Below, piece after piece: positions 1 through 8,537 of a stretch of 64,000 nt of DNA (its first letter is position 1; the number at the start of each line of letters is the position of its first letter). The stretch covers positions 88,704-152,703 of the forward strand of contig NZ_LT828544.1 in NCBI RefSeq assembly GCF_900170035.1. Reading direction: 5' to 3'. Origin of the DNA: Desulfamplus magnetovallimortis (lineage in GTDB: Bacteria; Desulfobacterota; Desulfobacteria; Desulfobacterales; Desulfobacteraceae). The translations under genes and the position numbers were made by a program. The notes beneath the pieces were generated by a model, which saw only the letters and a list, made by a program, of their open reading frames with translations, was not told the origin of the DNA and made no database searches.

Positions 1-92
1 ATATAAACGTACATGGCTGATGACCGCCACAATCGAAGAAATGAAAATCGTTTAAAAAACAGTCAGTTATAGAGACTTTCATATAAAATGTC
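1..92 (-). repeat. Family A hairpin repeat, minus orientation
   Basis: One unit of the roughly 80-bp repeat A, read on the minus strand: the GAAAGTC...GACTTTC stem followed by a GTGGCGG..CCGCCA-type hairpin and TACGTTTATAT. Related units occur near 7.2, 9.3, 28.3, 36.7, 38.1 and 42.7 kb. The window starts inside or right at the unit. No gene is visible from 1 to 346; the stretch is entirely repeats A and B. Confidence 0.75.
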
Positions 93-143
93 TAATAAAT
101 TATCCCACATTGAGCAGAAAATAAACCATCTACCCAATGTGTT

Positions 144-343
144 TTTTTAGCGTGAAAATGGATACATATTTTCATATTCGGGGGTGGCAGAAATTTCATT
201 TGGCCATGGGAGTTTACCGTTAAAATGGCTATCATTTTTATTTTTTTGGGTGATTAATAGGTAATCAATCATGCCTGTTTACCATGAAAATGACTATTAT
301 TTTTATACTTGGGGATGATTGATACGCAGGCATGAGTATTTAC
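144..343 (+). repeat. Three tandem family B repeats
   Basis: Three consecutive units of about 67 bp (near 144, 213 and 279). Each begins TTTACCGTGAAAATG or a variant, then ATTTTCAT/ATTTTTAT, a GGGGGTG stretch and a GGCCATG/ATCATGCCTGTTTA end. Each unit can form a small hairpin around TGAAAAT..ATTTTCA. They lie just downstream of panB. The same family recurs near 8.4, 30.1, 33.0, 34.5, 49.5 and 54.8 kb. Confidence 0.75.
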
Positions 344-346
344 GTG

Positions 347-1186
347 TTATCCAAACTCTTTTTCTATGGCTTCCAGCACTTCATCTGACATCTTGTAACT
401 GTGTGCCTCACCAGGAAATTCCCCTGAAATAACCTCCTCTTTGTACTGCTTGAATGTATCTAACATTATTGCTCCAAACTTTTGATACTGTTTGGCAAAT
501 GAGGGAGTGAAGTTATCGTATAGACCCAGAACATCGGGTGTGACCAGAAGCTGCCCTGAACATCCTGGGCCTCCTCCTATGCTTATGGTGGGGATATCAA
601 GCTTTTTGGTGACATATGCAGAAAGCTTTGCCGGGACAGCTTCAAAAATGATAGCAAATACACCTGCTTCCTGTAGTGCAAGAGCCTCGGAAACAACTTT
701 ACGGGCGCTGTCCATATCCTTTCCCTGAACCTTAAGCCCACCAAGAGCACCAACAGCCTGGGGATGTAGCCCCACATGCCCCACAACAGCTATGCCCATC
801 TCAACAATGGCTTTTGTTTTTGCTATGTGATTGTGGGTTGCTTCAAATTTTACGGCATCAACACGGGCTTCAGTGACAAATCTTGCTGCATTTCTCATTG
901 TCTCTTCAACACCATACTGGAATGAACCAAATGGCATATCAGCCACAACCATGGTACGGTCACAGGCACGGGCAACGGTTCCGCAGTGTAGAAGCATCAT
1001 ATCCATTGTTGCTGTCAGGGTGTCAGGGTGACCATGAACCACCATGGCACAGGAATCTCCAACAAGGATCATGTCAATGCCAGCATCATTTATCTTTTTG
1101 GCTGTTGGAAAATCATATGCTGTCAGCATGGTTATGGGTTGATTTTCATTTCTCATTTTCTGGATGGTTTTAACTGTATGTTTCAC
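347..1186 (-). CDS. panB: Ketopantoate hydroxymethyltransferase (PanB)
   Basis: A 279-residue protein with the full PanB fold length. The family makes 2-dehydropantoate from 3-methyl-2-oxobutanoate and methylene-THF for pantothenate and CoA synthesis. Family hallmarks are visible: MLTAYDFPTAK near the N-terminus, the metal-binding VGDS segment (about residue 43), ADMPFGS, VKFEA, GHVGLHPQ and SIGGGPGC with the family's usual spacing. The start is GTG at 1186, preceded by AAGGAGAATTTT, a good ribosome-binding site. It is the last gene of the sugar-acid operon, 59 bp after the aldolase stop. No panC or panD is present here, so this copy may serve the operon (an aldol step on a 2-oxo acid) rather than, or as well as, CoA synthesis. 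Fold assignment is firm; the catabolic role is inference. Confidence 0.93.
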   Translation of the reverse strand: MKHTVKTIQKMRNENQPITMLTAYDFPTAKKINDAGIDMILVGDSCAMVVHGHPDTLTATMDMMLLHCGTVARACDRTMVVADMPFGSFQYGVEETMRNAARFVTEARVDAVKFEATHNHIAKTKAIVEMGIAVVGHVGLHPQAVGALGGLKVQGKDMDSARKVVSEALALQEAGVFAIIFEAVPAKLSAYVTKKLDIPTISIGGGPGCSGQLLVTPDVLGLYDNFTPSFAKQYQKFGAIMLDTFKQYKEEVISGEFPGEAHSYKMSDEVLEAIEKEFG

Positions 1187-1245
1187 AAAATTCTCCTTAA
1201 ATATGTGGTTTTGTATTATTTAAACAAAAGTGGCACTATGGTATT

Positions 1246-2091
1246 TTAAGCTTTGTCAATTGATCTGAAAAGCCTTATCTTATCCTTTGCTGCTTCTTTC
1301 ATTGCTGTAATGGATTTTTTCATTATGGTGACAAGTTCAACGCCAGGGTCTGAGCTAAAGCAGGAGGCCATGGTTTTCAGGTAGATGCTTCGGAGTTCTG
1401 TATTTACATTAAATTTTGAGATACCTGCATCCATGGCCATCTGAATCATCTCCTCTGGAAGTCCTGATGTTCCATGTAGTACAAGTGGCACAGATACACG
1501 CTTTCTGATCTCCTTCAGGCGTTTAAAATCAAGCACCGGAGGATTTTTGTATTTACCATGTATATTGCCTATACATACGGCAAGGGCTGATATGCCTGTT
1601 TGATCTACAAAATCTGCTGCCTTATCCGGGTCTGTCATAAGCTCTTCTTGGGAAGAGAGTGTCTGCCCGTCCTCTTCTCCTGTCATTTTACCAAGTTCTG
1701 CCTCAACGCTTCCGCCTGCTGCCTTGATTTTAAGTGTCATCTCTCTTGTAAATTGCAGATTCTCTTCACATGACATGCCGGAGCCATCCACCATGATGGA
1801 GTTTATGCCCCAGGCCATTGCCGTGAATATAATATCAGGGTCACTGCAATGATCTAAATGAACCGTTGCCGGAACTTTGCTGCGCTTCACAATTTCCAGA
1901 CACATCTGAACCAGGGGAGCGCCCCCTGTTTCAAGTGCAGTTGGTAAAATTTGAAGAATAACAGGACTTTTCAACTCTTCGGCTGCCTTGATAACGGCAG
2001 TTGCACCCTCCAGGTTGTAAATGTTGAAGGAAGGTATTGCATAATTACCTTCACCGGCATTTTTAAGGAGGATTTCAAATTTCCTATTCAT
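1246..2091 (-). CDS. Class II (FBA/GatY-like) aldolase
   Basis: A 281-residue zinc aldolase of the fructose-bisphosphate/tagatose-bisphosphate class II family. Visible family features are PSFNIYNLE at the N-terminus, the HLDHCSDPD metal-binding motif, the LHGTSGLP segment with a second zinc histidine, and KFNVNTELR, the phosphate-binding end. The ATG at 2091 was chosen because the protein then begins MNRKFEILLKNA like the family; an upstream in-frame extension is only the reading through of the kinase gene. It overlaps the DUF1537 kinase stop by 8 bp, indicating translational coupling. Plants fuse a DUF1537 domain to a class II aldolase in one polypeptide, which supports these two acting in sequence: phosphorylate a sugar acid, then cleave it. 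Substrate unknown. Confidence 0.88.
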   Translation of the reverse strand: MNRKFEILLKNAGEGNYAIPSFNIYNLEGATAVIKAAEELKSPVILQILPTALETGGAPLVQMCLEIVKRSKVPATVHLDHCSDPDIIFTAMAWGINSIMVDGSGMSCEENLQFTREMTLKIKAAGGSVEAELGKMTGEEDGQTLSSQEELMTDPDKAADFVDQTGISALAVCIGNIHGKYKNPPVLDFKRLKEIRKRVSVPLVLHGTSGLPEEMIQMAMDAGISKFNVNTELRSIYLKTMASCFSSDPGVELVTIMKKSITAMKEAAKDKIRLFRSIDKA

Positions 2092-3538
2092 CTTGCTTAT
2101 CCATTGAAAGTTTTTTCTGTATGGTGGTGAGTGCTGTTTCATCCCCAACGTTTCCTGGAAAGATGATGTATGCCATTCCAGGATATCTGGATTCATCTCC
2201 GAGTTTCCATACAGGAACACCAGGCAGTGCCTGACCAAGTACCATTGCCCGTTTTACCCCCAATGCCATGGTTGCCACATCGCTGGAGGTTATACCGCCC
2301 TTTGCAACTAAATAACGTGGCTGTACTTTAATGCTTCTGACAATATCAATAAGGCTGTCGCTTACAATTCTGCCGATACCAAGGCTTTCTTCTGCATCTT
2401 CACCGGTGACAAGATCTCTGCTTGTGAAAACAGCACAATCTTTTCCTGCTTTAAGGAAGGCGTAAGCCTTTGAAGCAGCTCGCTCAATCTCAATATTTCT
2501 ACTTTGTTGGTTCAGCAAATTTGCAACATCAACTTCAACGTATTTTATATTTGTATTTTGTAGAAGGTGACTTAGCTGTGAAGATGTCTTTTCCACATAT
2601 GAACCAATTATAAAAAGTCCACCATGGGGAACAGAGCTGGCAAGTTTGTTTTTATCTAAAAGTGGATATAGGTTATCTAAACCTGTCCTTGTACGTACAA
2701 AGGAAGCTGCTGTCCTGTATAAAAATTCCTTTCCACTTTTTTCAGACTCCAGAAGCAGAAGGGCAGATGTCACGACCTCCATATCCCGATATGAGACAGC
2801 GTTTACAATGCAGGCACTTTTTTCAGGGACAGATTCAAGTATATCCCTCACTTTCGCTGGGCCACCCACTCTTATATCATCAATGCCCACCGAGATAACC
2901 TCTTTTGCCCCAATGCTTCCGTTGCTTTTTTCTTCAACCCATTTTTTAAGATTGGAATGGGAGAAACCAAAAGCTTTATCTTTTGCAAATGGGGTCAGGG
3001 AGGCAGGAACAAGAGATTCCTTTTCCTGGACATAGTGTACATCGTTTATTGTATATCGCCCGCCTTCAAGGAAAAAAGGAATAATCAGATATGGTAAATC
3101 CTTTTTTCCCATTGCCTGAGCCATTGCATCAACCTCAATGGGAAAATGCCCCCTTAAAGTGGAGTCTGACCTGCTTATAACTGTTGTACGTATGGCGGTT
3201 TTTTTTTCAGCATTTTTAAGTGCAACTCCTATTTCCATGGCAAGTTTGCAGGCCTCATCAGGTATAAGGCTTCGGCTGTTGGTCAGTATGAAAAAGGCAG
3301 GGCAGCTACCTGTCAGCTCTTTTTCCAGGGAATTTTGATCCCAGTGGGTAAGAACTGGAAGATCCCTTGTGGTCTGGGTGCCTGTGGGATCGTCATCCAT
3401 GATAACAACTTTACAGGAAGCAGCTGCTTTTTCCACTTTGTTCTTTATTTCAGGCAGAAGCTCTTCCGGCCATTCAGGTGGCAGTGATGTAAAGAGCTTA
3501 GTTTTTTCAATAATATTTTCGTTCATGGAAAACACCAT
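2084..3538 (-). CDS. Four-carbon acid sugar kinase, DUF1537 family
   Basis: A 484-residue protein of the DUF1537 two-domain kinase family (OtnK/DtnK/LtnK relatives), which phosphorylate 3-oxo-tetronates, threonate and related sugar acids. The N-terminal domain shows DDDPTGTQTTRDLPVLT, then LTNSRSL and SRSDSTLRGHFP (substrate and nucleotide site). The C-terminal domain shows FIIGSYV, YLVAKGGITSSDVA and PGVPVW, typical of the nucleotide-binding half. It lies between the isomerase and the aldolase and overlaps the latter by 8 bp. A second ATG four codons in (3526) is an alternative start; neither has a clear ribosome-binding site. Exact substrate cannot be read from the sequence. Confidence 0.9.
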   Translation of the reverse strand: MVFSMNENIIEKTKLFTSLPPEWPEELLPEIKNKVEKAAASCKVVIMDDDPTGTQTTRDLPVLTHWDQNSLEKELTGSCPAFFILTNSRSLIPDEACKLAMEIGVALKNAEKKTAIRTTVISRSDSTLRGHFPIEVDAMAQAMGKKDLPYLIIPFFLEGGRYTINDVHYVQEKESLVPASLTPFAKDKAFGFSHSNLKKWVEEKSNGSIGAKEVISVGIDDIRVGGPAKVRDILESVPEKSACIVNAVSYRDMEVVTSALLLLESEKSGKEFLYRTAASFVRTRTGLDNLYPLLDKNKLASSVPHGGLFIIGSYVEKTSSQLSHLLQNTNIKYVEVDVANLLNQQSRNIEIERAASKAYAFLKAGKDCAVFTSRDLVTGEDAEESLGIGRIVSDSLIDIVRSIKVQPRYLVAKGGITSSDVATMALGVKRAMVLGQALPGVPVWKLGDESRYPGMAYIIFPGNVGDETALTTIQKKLSMDKQDE

Positions 3539-3673
3539 AAATGGTTGTAACTCATTGTTCTTTCAAGGTTTGATTGTTGGGTAGAAAATACCTTGAACCT
3601 TTGAAAAGCCTTAAAAGTCACCCGACAGTTTAAACTTAAAGAAGCACTCAGAGAAGTTATCAATGAGGAGTGG

Positions 3674-4642
3674 TTAAGCCTTGAGTGCAAAAATGTTCTC
3701 TTCAATGAATTGCCAGGTTTTAAGATAATCTCCTGCATTCATGAGCTTTTCCAGCTTGCCTGTGTCAATCTTTTCCAGAAGATTCCAGATTTTAAAGGTA
3801 ATACGGCTGTTGGCTTCAAAGGTACCTTTTATATCCCACCTGGTAGGAGATGTGTCTGATGTCAGAAAATCACTGTAGTTATATTTTTTCAGATAATATA
3901 GGAATTCGACATACTCCAGAAAGTGACGGGTACCACAGAAGTAGTCCCAGTCCCATTTGCCGTCATTGTCATTGATATGTATGTAATAGCTGTAGGGACT
4001 TGCCTCAATCAGAGAGACAGCTTCAGCCGGATTTTCATTGCCATACATGGAGTGGCCAAAATCTAAGGTAACTCCCATTGATGGTACTTTGATATCATTT
4101 AAAAGGCAGAGAGTTTTTGATGCAGTATCAATAAAGCAGCGTCCCCGTGTTTCACTTGGTTTATACTCTATAAAAAGCGGAATGTCCTGCCTGTAGGCTC
4201 CTGCTTCGCCAAATGTTTCCACAAGATTTTTCCAGGAAGCTGCATAATCATATTGAAATGAGAATTCATAACCATCACCTAAGGGACAGCATGTTACCTT
4301 GTCCCCACCTATACTTGCTGCAAAATCCTTTGCATCTTTTATGAACTGAACAGCCATTGCACGTATTTCAGGATCAGTGGATGTAAGTCCCCCATTTTTA
4401 AATTCAGGTTCAGCCTTTACATTGACGTTAACGGCAGCAACAGAGAGGTTATATTTCTCAAGAAGATTAACTGTTTCTGTAACATCATTGACTTCATATG
4501 GATATACTATTTCCACACCATTATACCCATTGATGGTTTCCATCACTGCAAATTTTTCTTCCAGTGTAAGGGGGTTATTATACTGGTGGAACCTGTCCTT
4601 TGTCTGGGATAGAAATCCCGTAATAATGGCCATTTTTAACAT
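3674..4642 (-). CDS. Sugar phosphate isomerase/epimerase, TIM barrel
   Basis: A 322-residue xylose-isomerase-like (AP endonuclease 2) TIM barrel. Metal-binding features of the fold are visible: FIEYKPSE (glutamate), VTLDFGHSM (Asp and His) and YYIHINDNDG. Length exceeds the 260-residue Hyi/OtnI type and looks closer to the RhaI/xylose-isomerase-like sugar isomerases. The start may be the ATG at 4642 or a second ATG three codons later. It sits between the TctA permease and the DUF1537 kinase, so it probably interconverts an imported sugar or sugar acid before phosphorylation. The 135 bp between its stop and the kinase start show no gene or clear hairpin. Function at family level only. Confidence 0.85.
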   Translation of the reverse strand: MLKMAIITGFLSQTKDRFHQYNNPLTLEEKFAVMETINGYNGVEIVYPYEVNDVTETVNLLEKYNLSVAAVNVNVKAEPEFKNGGLTSTDPEIRAMAVQFIKDAKDFAASIGGDKVTCCPLGDGYEFSFQYDYAASWKNLVETFGEAGAYRQDIPLFIEYKPSETRGRCFIDTASKTLCLLNDIKVPSMGVTLDFGHSMYGNENPAEAVSLIEASPYSYYIHINDNDGKWDWDYFCGTRHFLEYVEFLYYLKKYNYSDFLTSDTSPTRWDIKGTFEANSRITFKIWNLLEKIDTGKLEKLMNAGDYLKTWQFIEENIFALKA

Positions 4643-4668
4643 TATTATATTCTCCGGTTTTTTGCGTT

Positions 4669-6192
4669 TTATTTTAATAACAGTAAAATCCGCTGTTTTA
4701 AGGATGCAACAATATTTTTATACCAGGCAAACTGGCTGCATATTGTCCAGACTATGATTATAAATAGAATGAGGGATACCGGCCTATGAAATACAGGCAT
4801 GAAACTTCCCTGGGATACCATTAAGGCACGTCTTAAACTTTCGTCGGCCATTGGGCCTAAAATGACTCCTATTACAAGAGGGGCAATGGGATAGCCCATG
4901 TTTGTAAGAAACAAACAGATTATTCCCACAGGCAGCATAAGGTACAGGTTGAAAATATTGAGTCCCAGTGAGTATGACCCTATAATGCAAAGCACCCCTA
5001 TGATTGGCATGAAAAGTTCAGTCGGGATGTTTAATACCTTGACCACCTGTTTTGCCAGAATCATTCCTGCAATCCACATTGCAATGGATGCCAGAAGAAG
5101 TATTGCTGCAACCTCAAGGATAAAAAACGGATGTTCAAAGGTTATCATCGGTCCTGGGTTTACGCCATGGAGCATAAGAGCACCGAGAAGCATTGCAGCA
5201 GGAGGGCTTCCCGGGATACCAAGATTTAACAAAGGAATCATGGCACCGCCTACGCAGGCATTGTTGGCTGTTTCACTGGCAAGAACACCTTGAAGTTCTC
5301 CTTTGCCAAAGGTTTCCGGATGCTTTGATGTATTTTTGGCTGTGCCGTAGGATACCCAGCCTGCAATATCTTCACCAATACCCGGAACAGAACCTATCCC
5401 AACTCCTATAAGAGCTGATCTGACAATGGCAGGAAAGTTTCGCACAACTGTTCCAATCTCCGGCAGAATACGCTGTAGCTTTTGGGCCTTGGCCATCTCG
5501 GTGGGATTGGTAAGAACTCCTATAATCTGTGGAATTCCAAATGCACCGATTAGCACAGGAACAACTTCAATGCCGCTGTCAAGCTCAGGAATGCCAAAGG
5601 TAAATCTTGGGTAAAACTGGAGCTGATCCCTGCCTACACAGGCCAGAAAAAGACCTAAAAATCCAGATATCCATCCTTTTATTACAAGATCTGGGCTTGT
5701 GAGTGTCCCTGAAATGAGGATACCGAAAAATGCCAGGAGAAAGAATTCAAAGGATGTAAACTCCAGGGCAAATTTTGAAATAATGGGGGAGATGCTCACC
5801 ACAAACAGCATACTTATTATGGTACCAATTGCAGAAGATGTTGTGGTAAGGCCGATGGCACGTCCGCCCTCTCCCTTGCAGGCCAGGGGATAACCATCCA
5901 TTGCTGTTGCTGCGGCTGCGGCAGTGCCAGGGATGTTTATAAGAATTGATGCATAGGAACCACCATAGGTGCCTCCTACGTAAATGGCAAGAAGACAGAT
6001 CATGGCAGTTGCTGTGTCCATGCTGTAAGTCAGTGCCGTAAGAAGAGCTACACCAAGTGTGGATGTAAGGCCGGGCATGGCACCGAATAAAATCCCAAGA
6101 ACCACTGAGCCAAAAAGTATGGCAAGGGATACTGGATCAAAAATCATTTTTCCGATTATATCGAAAAACACACCAAGTCTTTCAAGAAGCAT
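4669..6192 (-). CDS. tctA: TTT transporter large permease TctA
   Basis: A 507-residue, roughly 12-helix membrane protein, the usual TctA length. The N-terminal family signature GAMPGLTSTLGVALL and the INIPGTAAAAATAMDGYP loop are present, with the repeated GIGSVPGIGED and LGIPGSPPAAMLLGAL segments in the second half (inverted repeat topology). It forms the secondary tripartite tricarboxylate transporter with TctB and the periplasmic binding protein TctC, driving uptake of carboxylates by an ion gradient. The TctB stop lies 154 bp upstream. Order C-B-A in an operon followed by sugar-acid enzymes argues the cargo is a hydroxy-acid or sugar acid, not citrate itself; this is inference. Confidence 0.95.
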   Translation of the reverse strand: MLLERLGVFFDIIGKMIFDPVSLAILFGSVVLGILFGAMPGLTSTLGVALLTALTYSMDTATAMICLLAIYVGGTYGGSYASILINIPGTAAAAATAMDGYPLACKGEGGRAIGLTTTSSAIGTIISMLFVVSISPIISKFALEFTSFEFFLLAFFGILISGTLTSPDLVIKGWISGFLGLFLACVGRDQLQFYPRFTFGIPELDSGIEVVPVLIGAFGIPQIIGVLTNPTEMAKAQKLQRILPEIGTVVRNFPAIVRSALIGVGIGSVPGIGEDIAGWVSYGTAKNTSKHPETFGKGELQGVLASETANNACVGGAMIPLLNLGIPGSPPAAMLLGALMLHGVNPGPMITFEHPFFILEVAAILLLASIAMWIAGMILAKQVVKVLNIPTELFMPIIGVLCIIGSYSLGLNIFNLYLMLPVGIICLFLTNMGYPIAPLVIGVILGPMADESLRRALMVSQGSFMPVFHRPVSLILFIIIVWTICSQFAWYKNIVASLKQRILLLLK

Positions 6193-6346
6193 AATTGTTT
6201 ATATCTCCATTGCGGCTTTAAGGAATTCGCCTTAAATCACTTAACCATTTGCGCACTTTTGTGTTTCGTACTTTGGTGAGAGCTTTTAAAACTTTCACTT
6301 CTCCTGAAGTTATGATATTTTTTTGTAAATTTTAATAAAAAGCACA

Positions 6347-7120
6347 TCAGGATGACCATATTTCTGCGTACCAGATACTGTCTAAAAGGGAAACAACAAG
6401 ACCTTCAAAGGGCATTGGAACCAGAAGAAAGTATTTGAATATAATACCGATGACAAAGGGAGCTGTTATGCCGATGATAAGGCATATGCGAAAACGTCTC
6501 TTTTTATCAGTGTCATTGTTAATGCTTTTTGCAGAATGAAAGATCAAAAAGAGTATGAATCCTATAACCATCCAATCTTTTGCATATGGAATAATCGGCT
6601 CTAAAAAAGAATCCCATCTGTTTACAATCACAATGAAAAGCAATAAGGAAAACCAGGCAAGCTTTTTAAAAATAGATATTAGATGGGAATGGTCGCTATA
6701 ATAAAACATAAGAAACAGCACAAGAAGGAACATTATTGAAGCTGGAAAAAAGTCAATTCTTGGCACCATAACAAAGACAAATAGAAGAAGGTTAAAAAGT
6801 ATGGCGTAAAATCTTATGGTTGTTTCTGAAAAAGCATATAATATAAAGGATTTGCCAAAAAGATATTCAAGAGTTGATTTAATGCCTTCTTTTCCCACAT
6901 TTTTTATGGAAATACGTACAAGAAAAAGTCCTAATAAAGTGAGTATTGTACCAACAAAAAGAGGAAAAATTGCAGGGGATACATACCAGACATTCTGTAC
7001 TCCGCCCCAGGAATCTTTCATTGGCATCTGAAGCGCTCCGCCTGAAATTAAAAGGCCAAGCAAGGTAATTGCTGAACCTGAGAAAAAGTCAGCTTTCCGC
7101 AAATCTTCTGTTTTCATCAT
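6347..7120 (-). CDS. TTT transporter small subunit TctB-like
   Basis: A 257-residue hydrophobic protein between TctC and TctA. It starts MMKTEDLRKADFFSG, has an early helix (ITLLGLLISGGALQMP), a soluble WGGVQNVWYVSPAIFPLFVG stretch typical of TctB, and several more helices including a pair near residues 105-150 and a C-terminal one. Classical TctB is about 150 residues with four helices, so this is an enlarged variant with roughly two to three additional helices. The family role is to complete the TctA permease in the inner membrane. Position and the SPAIFP.FVG segment support the call although overall similarity is low. Confidence 0.82.
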   Translation of the reverse strand: MMKTEDLRKADFFSGSAITLLGLLISGGALQMPMKDSWGGVQNVWYVSPAIFPLFVGTILTLLGLFLVRISIKNVGKEGIKSTLEYLFGKSFILYAFSETTIRFYAILFNLLLFVFVMVPRIDFFPASIMFLLVLFLMFYYSDHSHLISIFKKLAWFSLLLFIVIVNRWDSFLEPIIPYAKDWMVIGFILFLIFHSAKSINNDTDKKRRFRICLIIGITAPFVIGIIFKYFLLVPMPFEGLVVSLLDSIWYAEIWSS

Positions 7121-7156
7121 TGGTGATAAATTCCCAATTCTAATGGCTTTTCAAGA

Positions 7157-7183
7157 AGGGGCAACTGCAAGCTGGTTGCCCCT
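7157..7183 (-). terminator. Hairpin between tctC and tctB
   Basis: A perfect 9-bp stem AGGGGCAAC / GTTGCCCCT with a 9-nt loop lies between the TctC stop and the TctB start. There is no strong T-run directly behind it on the minus strand, so it may act as an attenuator or mRNA-stabilising hairpin that sets the ratio of binding protein to permease. A very similar GGGGCAACC/GGTTGCCCC hairpin follows ndk. Confidence 0.45.
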
Positions 7184-7196
7184 CTATTTGTTTTTA

Positions 7197-7345
7197 TTTG
7201 AAAGTCTCCATAAAGTGTTGATATATAAAGACTTTCATGCATTGTTATGATATCCTCTTAATCATGAGGGTTTATTTGAGAGTCTCCTTAACATACTCAT
7301 AATTAACGACTTTCATCTGTCGTTGTGATATCCTCGTAACCATGA
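7197..7345 (+). repeat. Two tandem family A units between tctC and tctB
   Basis: Two diverged units of repeat A, starting near 7199 and 7278 (period about 79 bp): GAAAGTCTCC...GACTTTCAT followed by a TTGTGATATCCTC..CATGAGGG hairpin instead of the usual GTGGCGG..CCGCCA. The same CATGAGGG subtype recurs near 42.7 kb. They sit inside the transporter operon. Confidence 0.7.
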
Positions 7346-7366
7346 GGGTAGGGTAACAATTAAAAC

Positions 7367-8371
7367 TTATGGCTTGGTTATGCCAAGGGTTTCAGGATTA
7401 ATCTTGGCAGCACCGAGTTCCCACAGAGTCCAAGCAAAATTGGATTCAAGGGCATCAAAAACAGCTTTTGACTCTGCACCGGTTTTTCCGGAAAGCAGAT
7501 AATAGTTCTCTTTAGCCCAGGTTTTTACCTTGTCTGTATCCATGGCTTTTTTAAAGGCATCCACAAGAACCGGTTTTACCTCTTCCGGAACATCAGCAGG
7601 AACAGCAAAGCCGATTGCCTGTGATATGGGAAGATATTGGGAAAGACCTTCATAGGAATCAAATGATGATGGTATGGTTCCAAGTCCTTCCACATCAAAG
7701 GATTCAGGTATCAGCATGCCAAGGGCTCTTAATTTTCCGCCCCTTAGAAGCTGCTGCTGTTCTGCAAGAGATGTAACAACTACGCTGACTTCTCCGGTCA
7801 TTGCTGCATTCTGGCTTGGGCTTGAGCCTTTGTAGGGAATAAAATTGAACTGGGCACCAGAGCCTTTTTCAACAGCTAAAAGGTTTAGATGATGTATAGA
7901 ACCGGCACCGCCTGCTGCTGCTTTAATTGATTTTGGATTTGCTTTTGCAGCTTCAATGAGATCTTTAAGAGTCTTATATGGAGTATCTGGTGTAACAGAA
8001 ATAACATCAGGAGAACCTCCAACAATAAAGGTATCCCAAACATCAAACTTTTTATCCCATCCGCCTTGAACTCCAGCCGTTACGTTAGACTCAGAAAGGC
8101 CGCACAGAGTGTAACCGTCGTGTTTCTGTGAATAGGCATGGCTCATTCCAACAGAACCTGCAACACCACCGGTTTTGTTTATTACATTAATATTTACACC
8201 AAGAAAGTTTGCCATTTCAGCACAGACAACTCTGTTACAGGTATCTGTTCCTCCACCTGCACCCCAGACCACAACGTTTGTTATATTTCTTTTGGGAAAA
8301 TCTTTGCCTGCAAATGCTCCTGCTGTTAATGACAAAAAGACAATTAAGGAAACCGCTAAAATTTTCTTCAT
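7367..8371 (-). CDS. tctC: TTT periplasmic binding protein TctC/Bug family
   Basis: A 334-residue extracytoplasmic receptor. A cleavable signal peptide is visible (MKKILAVSLIVFLSLTAGAFAG, cleavage after about residue 21). The mature part has family features: PKRNITNVVVWGAGGGTD for the carboxylate-binding first loop, NKTGGVAGSVGMSHA, AAAGGAGSIHH and FNFIPYKGSSPSQNAAMTGEV. These proteins grip the carboxylate of the ligand through two water molecules. It is the first transporter gene after the regulator, 167 bp downstream, with two family B hairpin repeats in between. Ligand identity is not evident; context suggests a sugar acid or hydroxy acid. Confidence 0.93.
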   Translation of the reverse strand: MKKILAVSLIVFLSLTAGAFAGKDFPKRNITNVVVWGAGGGTDTCNRVVCAEMANFLGVNINVINKTGGVAGSVGMSHAYSQKHDGYTLCGLSESNVTAGVQGGWDKKFDVWDTFIVGGSPDVISVTPDTPYKTLKDLIEAAKANPKSIKAAAGGAGSIHHLNLLAVEKGSGAQFNFIPYKGSSPSQNAAMTGEVSVVVTSLAEQQQLLRGGKLRALGMLIPESFDVEGLGTIPSSFDSYEGLSQYLPISQAIGFAVPADVPEEVKPVLVDAFKKAMDTDKVKTWAKENYYLLSGKTGAESKAVFDALESNFAWTLWELGAAKINPETLGITKP

Positions 8372-8411
8372 TTTTCCATCTCCAGTTTTTTGTTGTATTT
8401 GTTAAGAGTTT

Positions 8412-8530
8412 TTTACCGTGGAAATAGATACATTATTTCCATGATCGGGGGGGGCCGGACTCCGGCCATGACAGCTTATTGTGGAAATTAATATATTATT
8501 TCCATTGTTGGGGTAGCGAAATGCTCGCAG
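8412..8530 (+). repeat. Family B repeats between gntR and tctC
   Basis: One complete B unit (TTTTTACCGTGGAAATAGATACATTATTTCCATGATCGGGG-type, with an internal GGCCGGACTCCGGCC hairpin) followed by a diverged half-unit that repeats GTGGAAATTAATATATTATTTCCA. The GC-rich hairpin sits between the regulator stop and the TctC start and may influence transcript processing. Confidence 0.7.
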
Positions 8531-8537
8531 TGTCTGA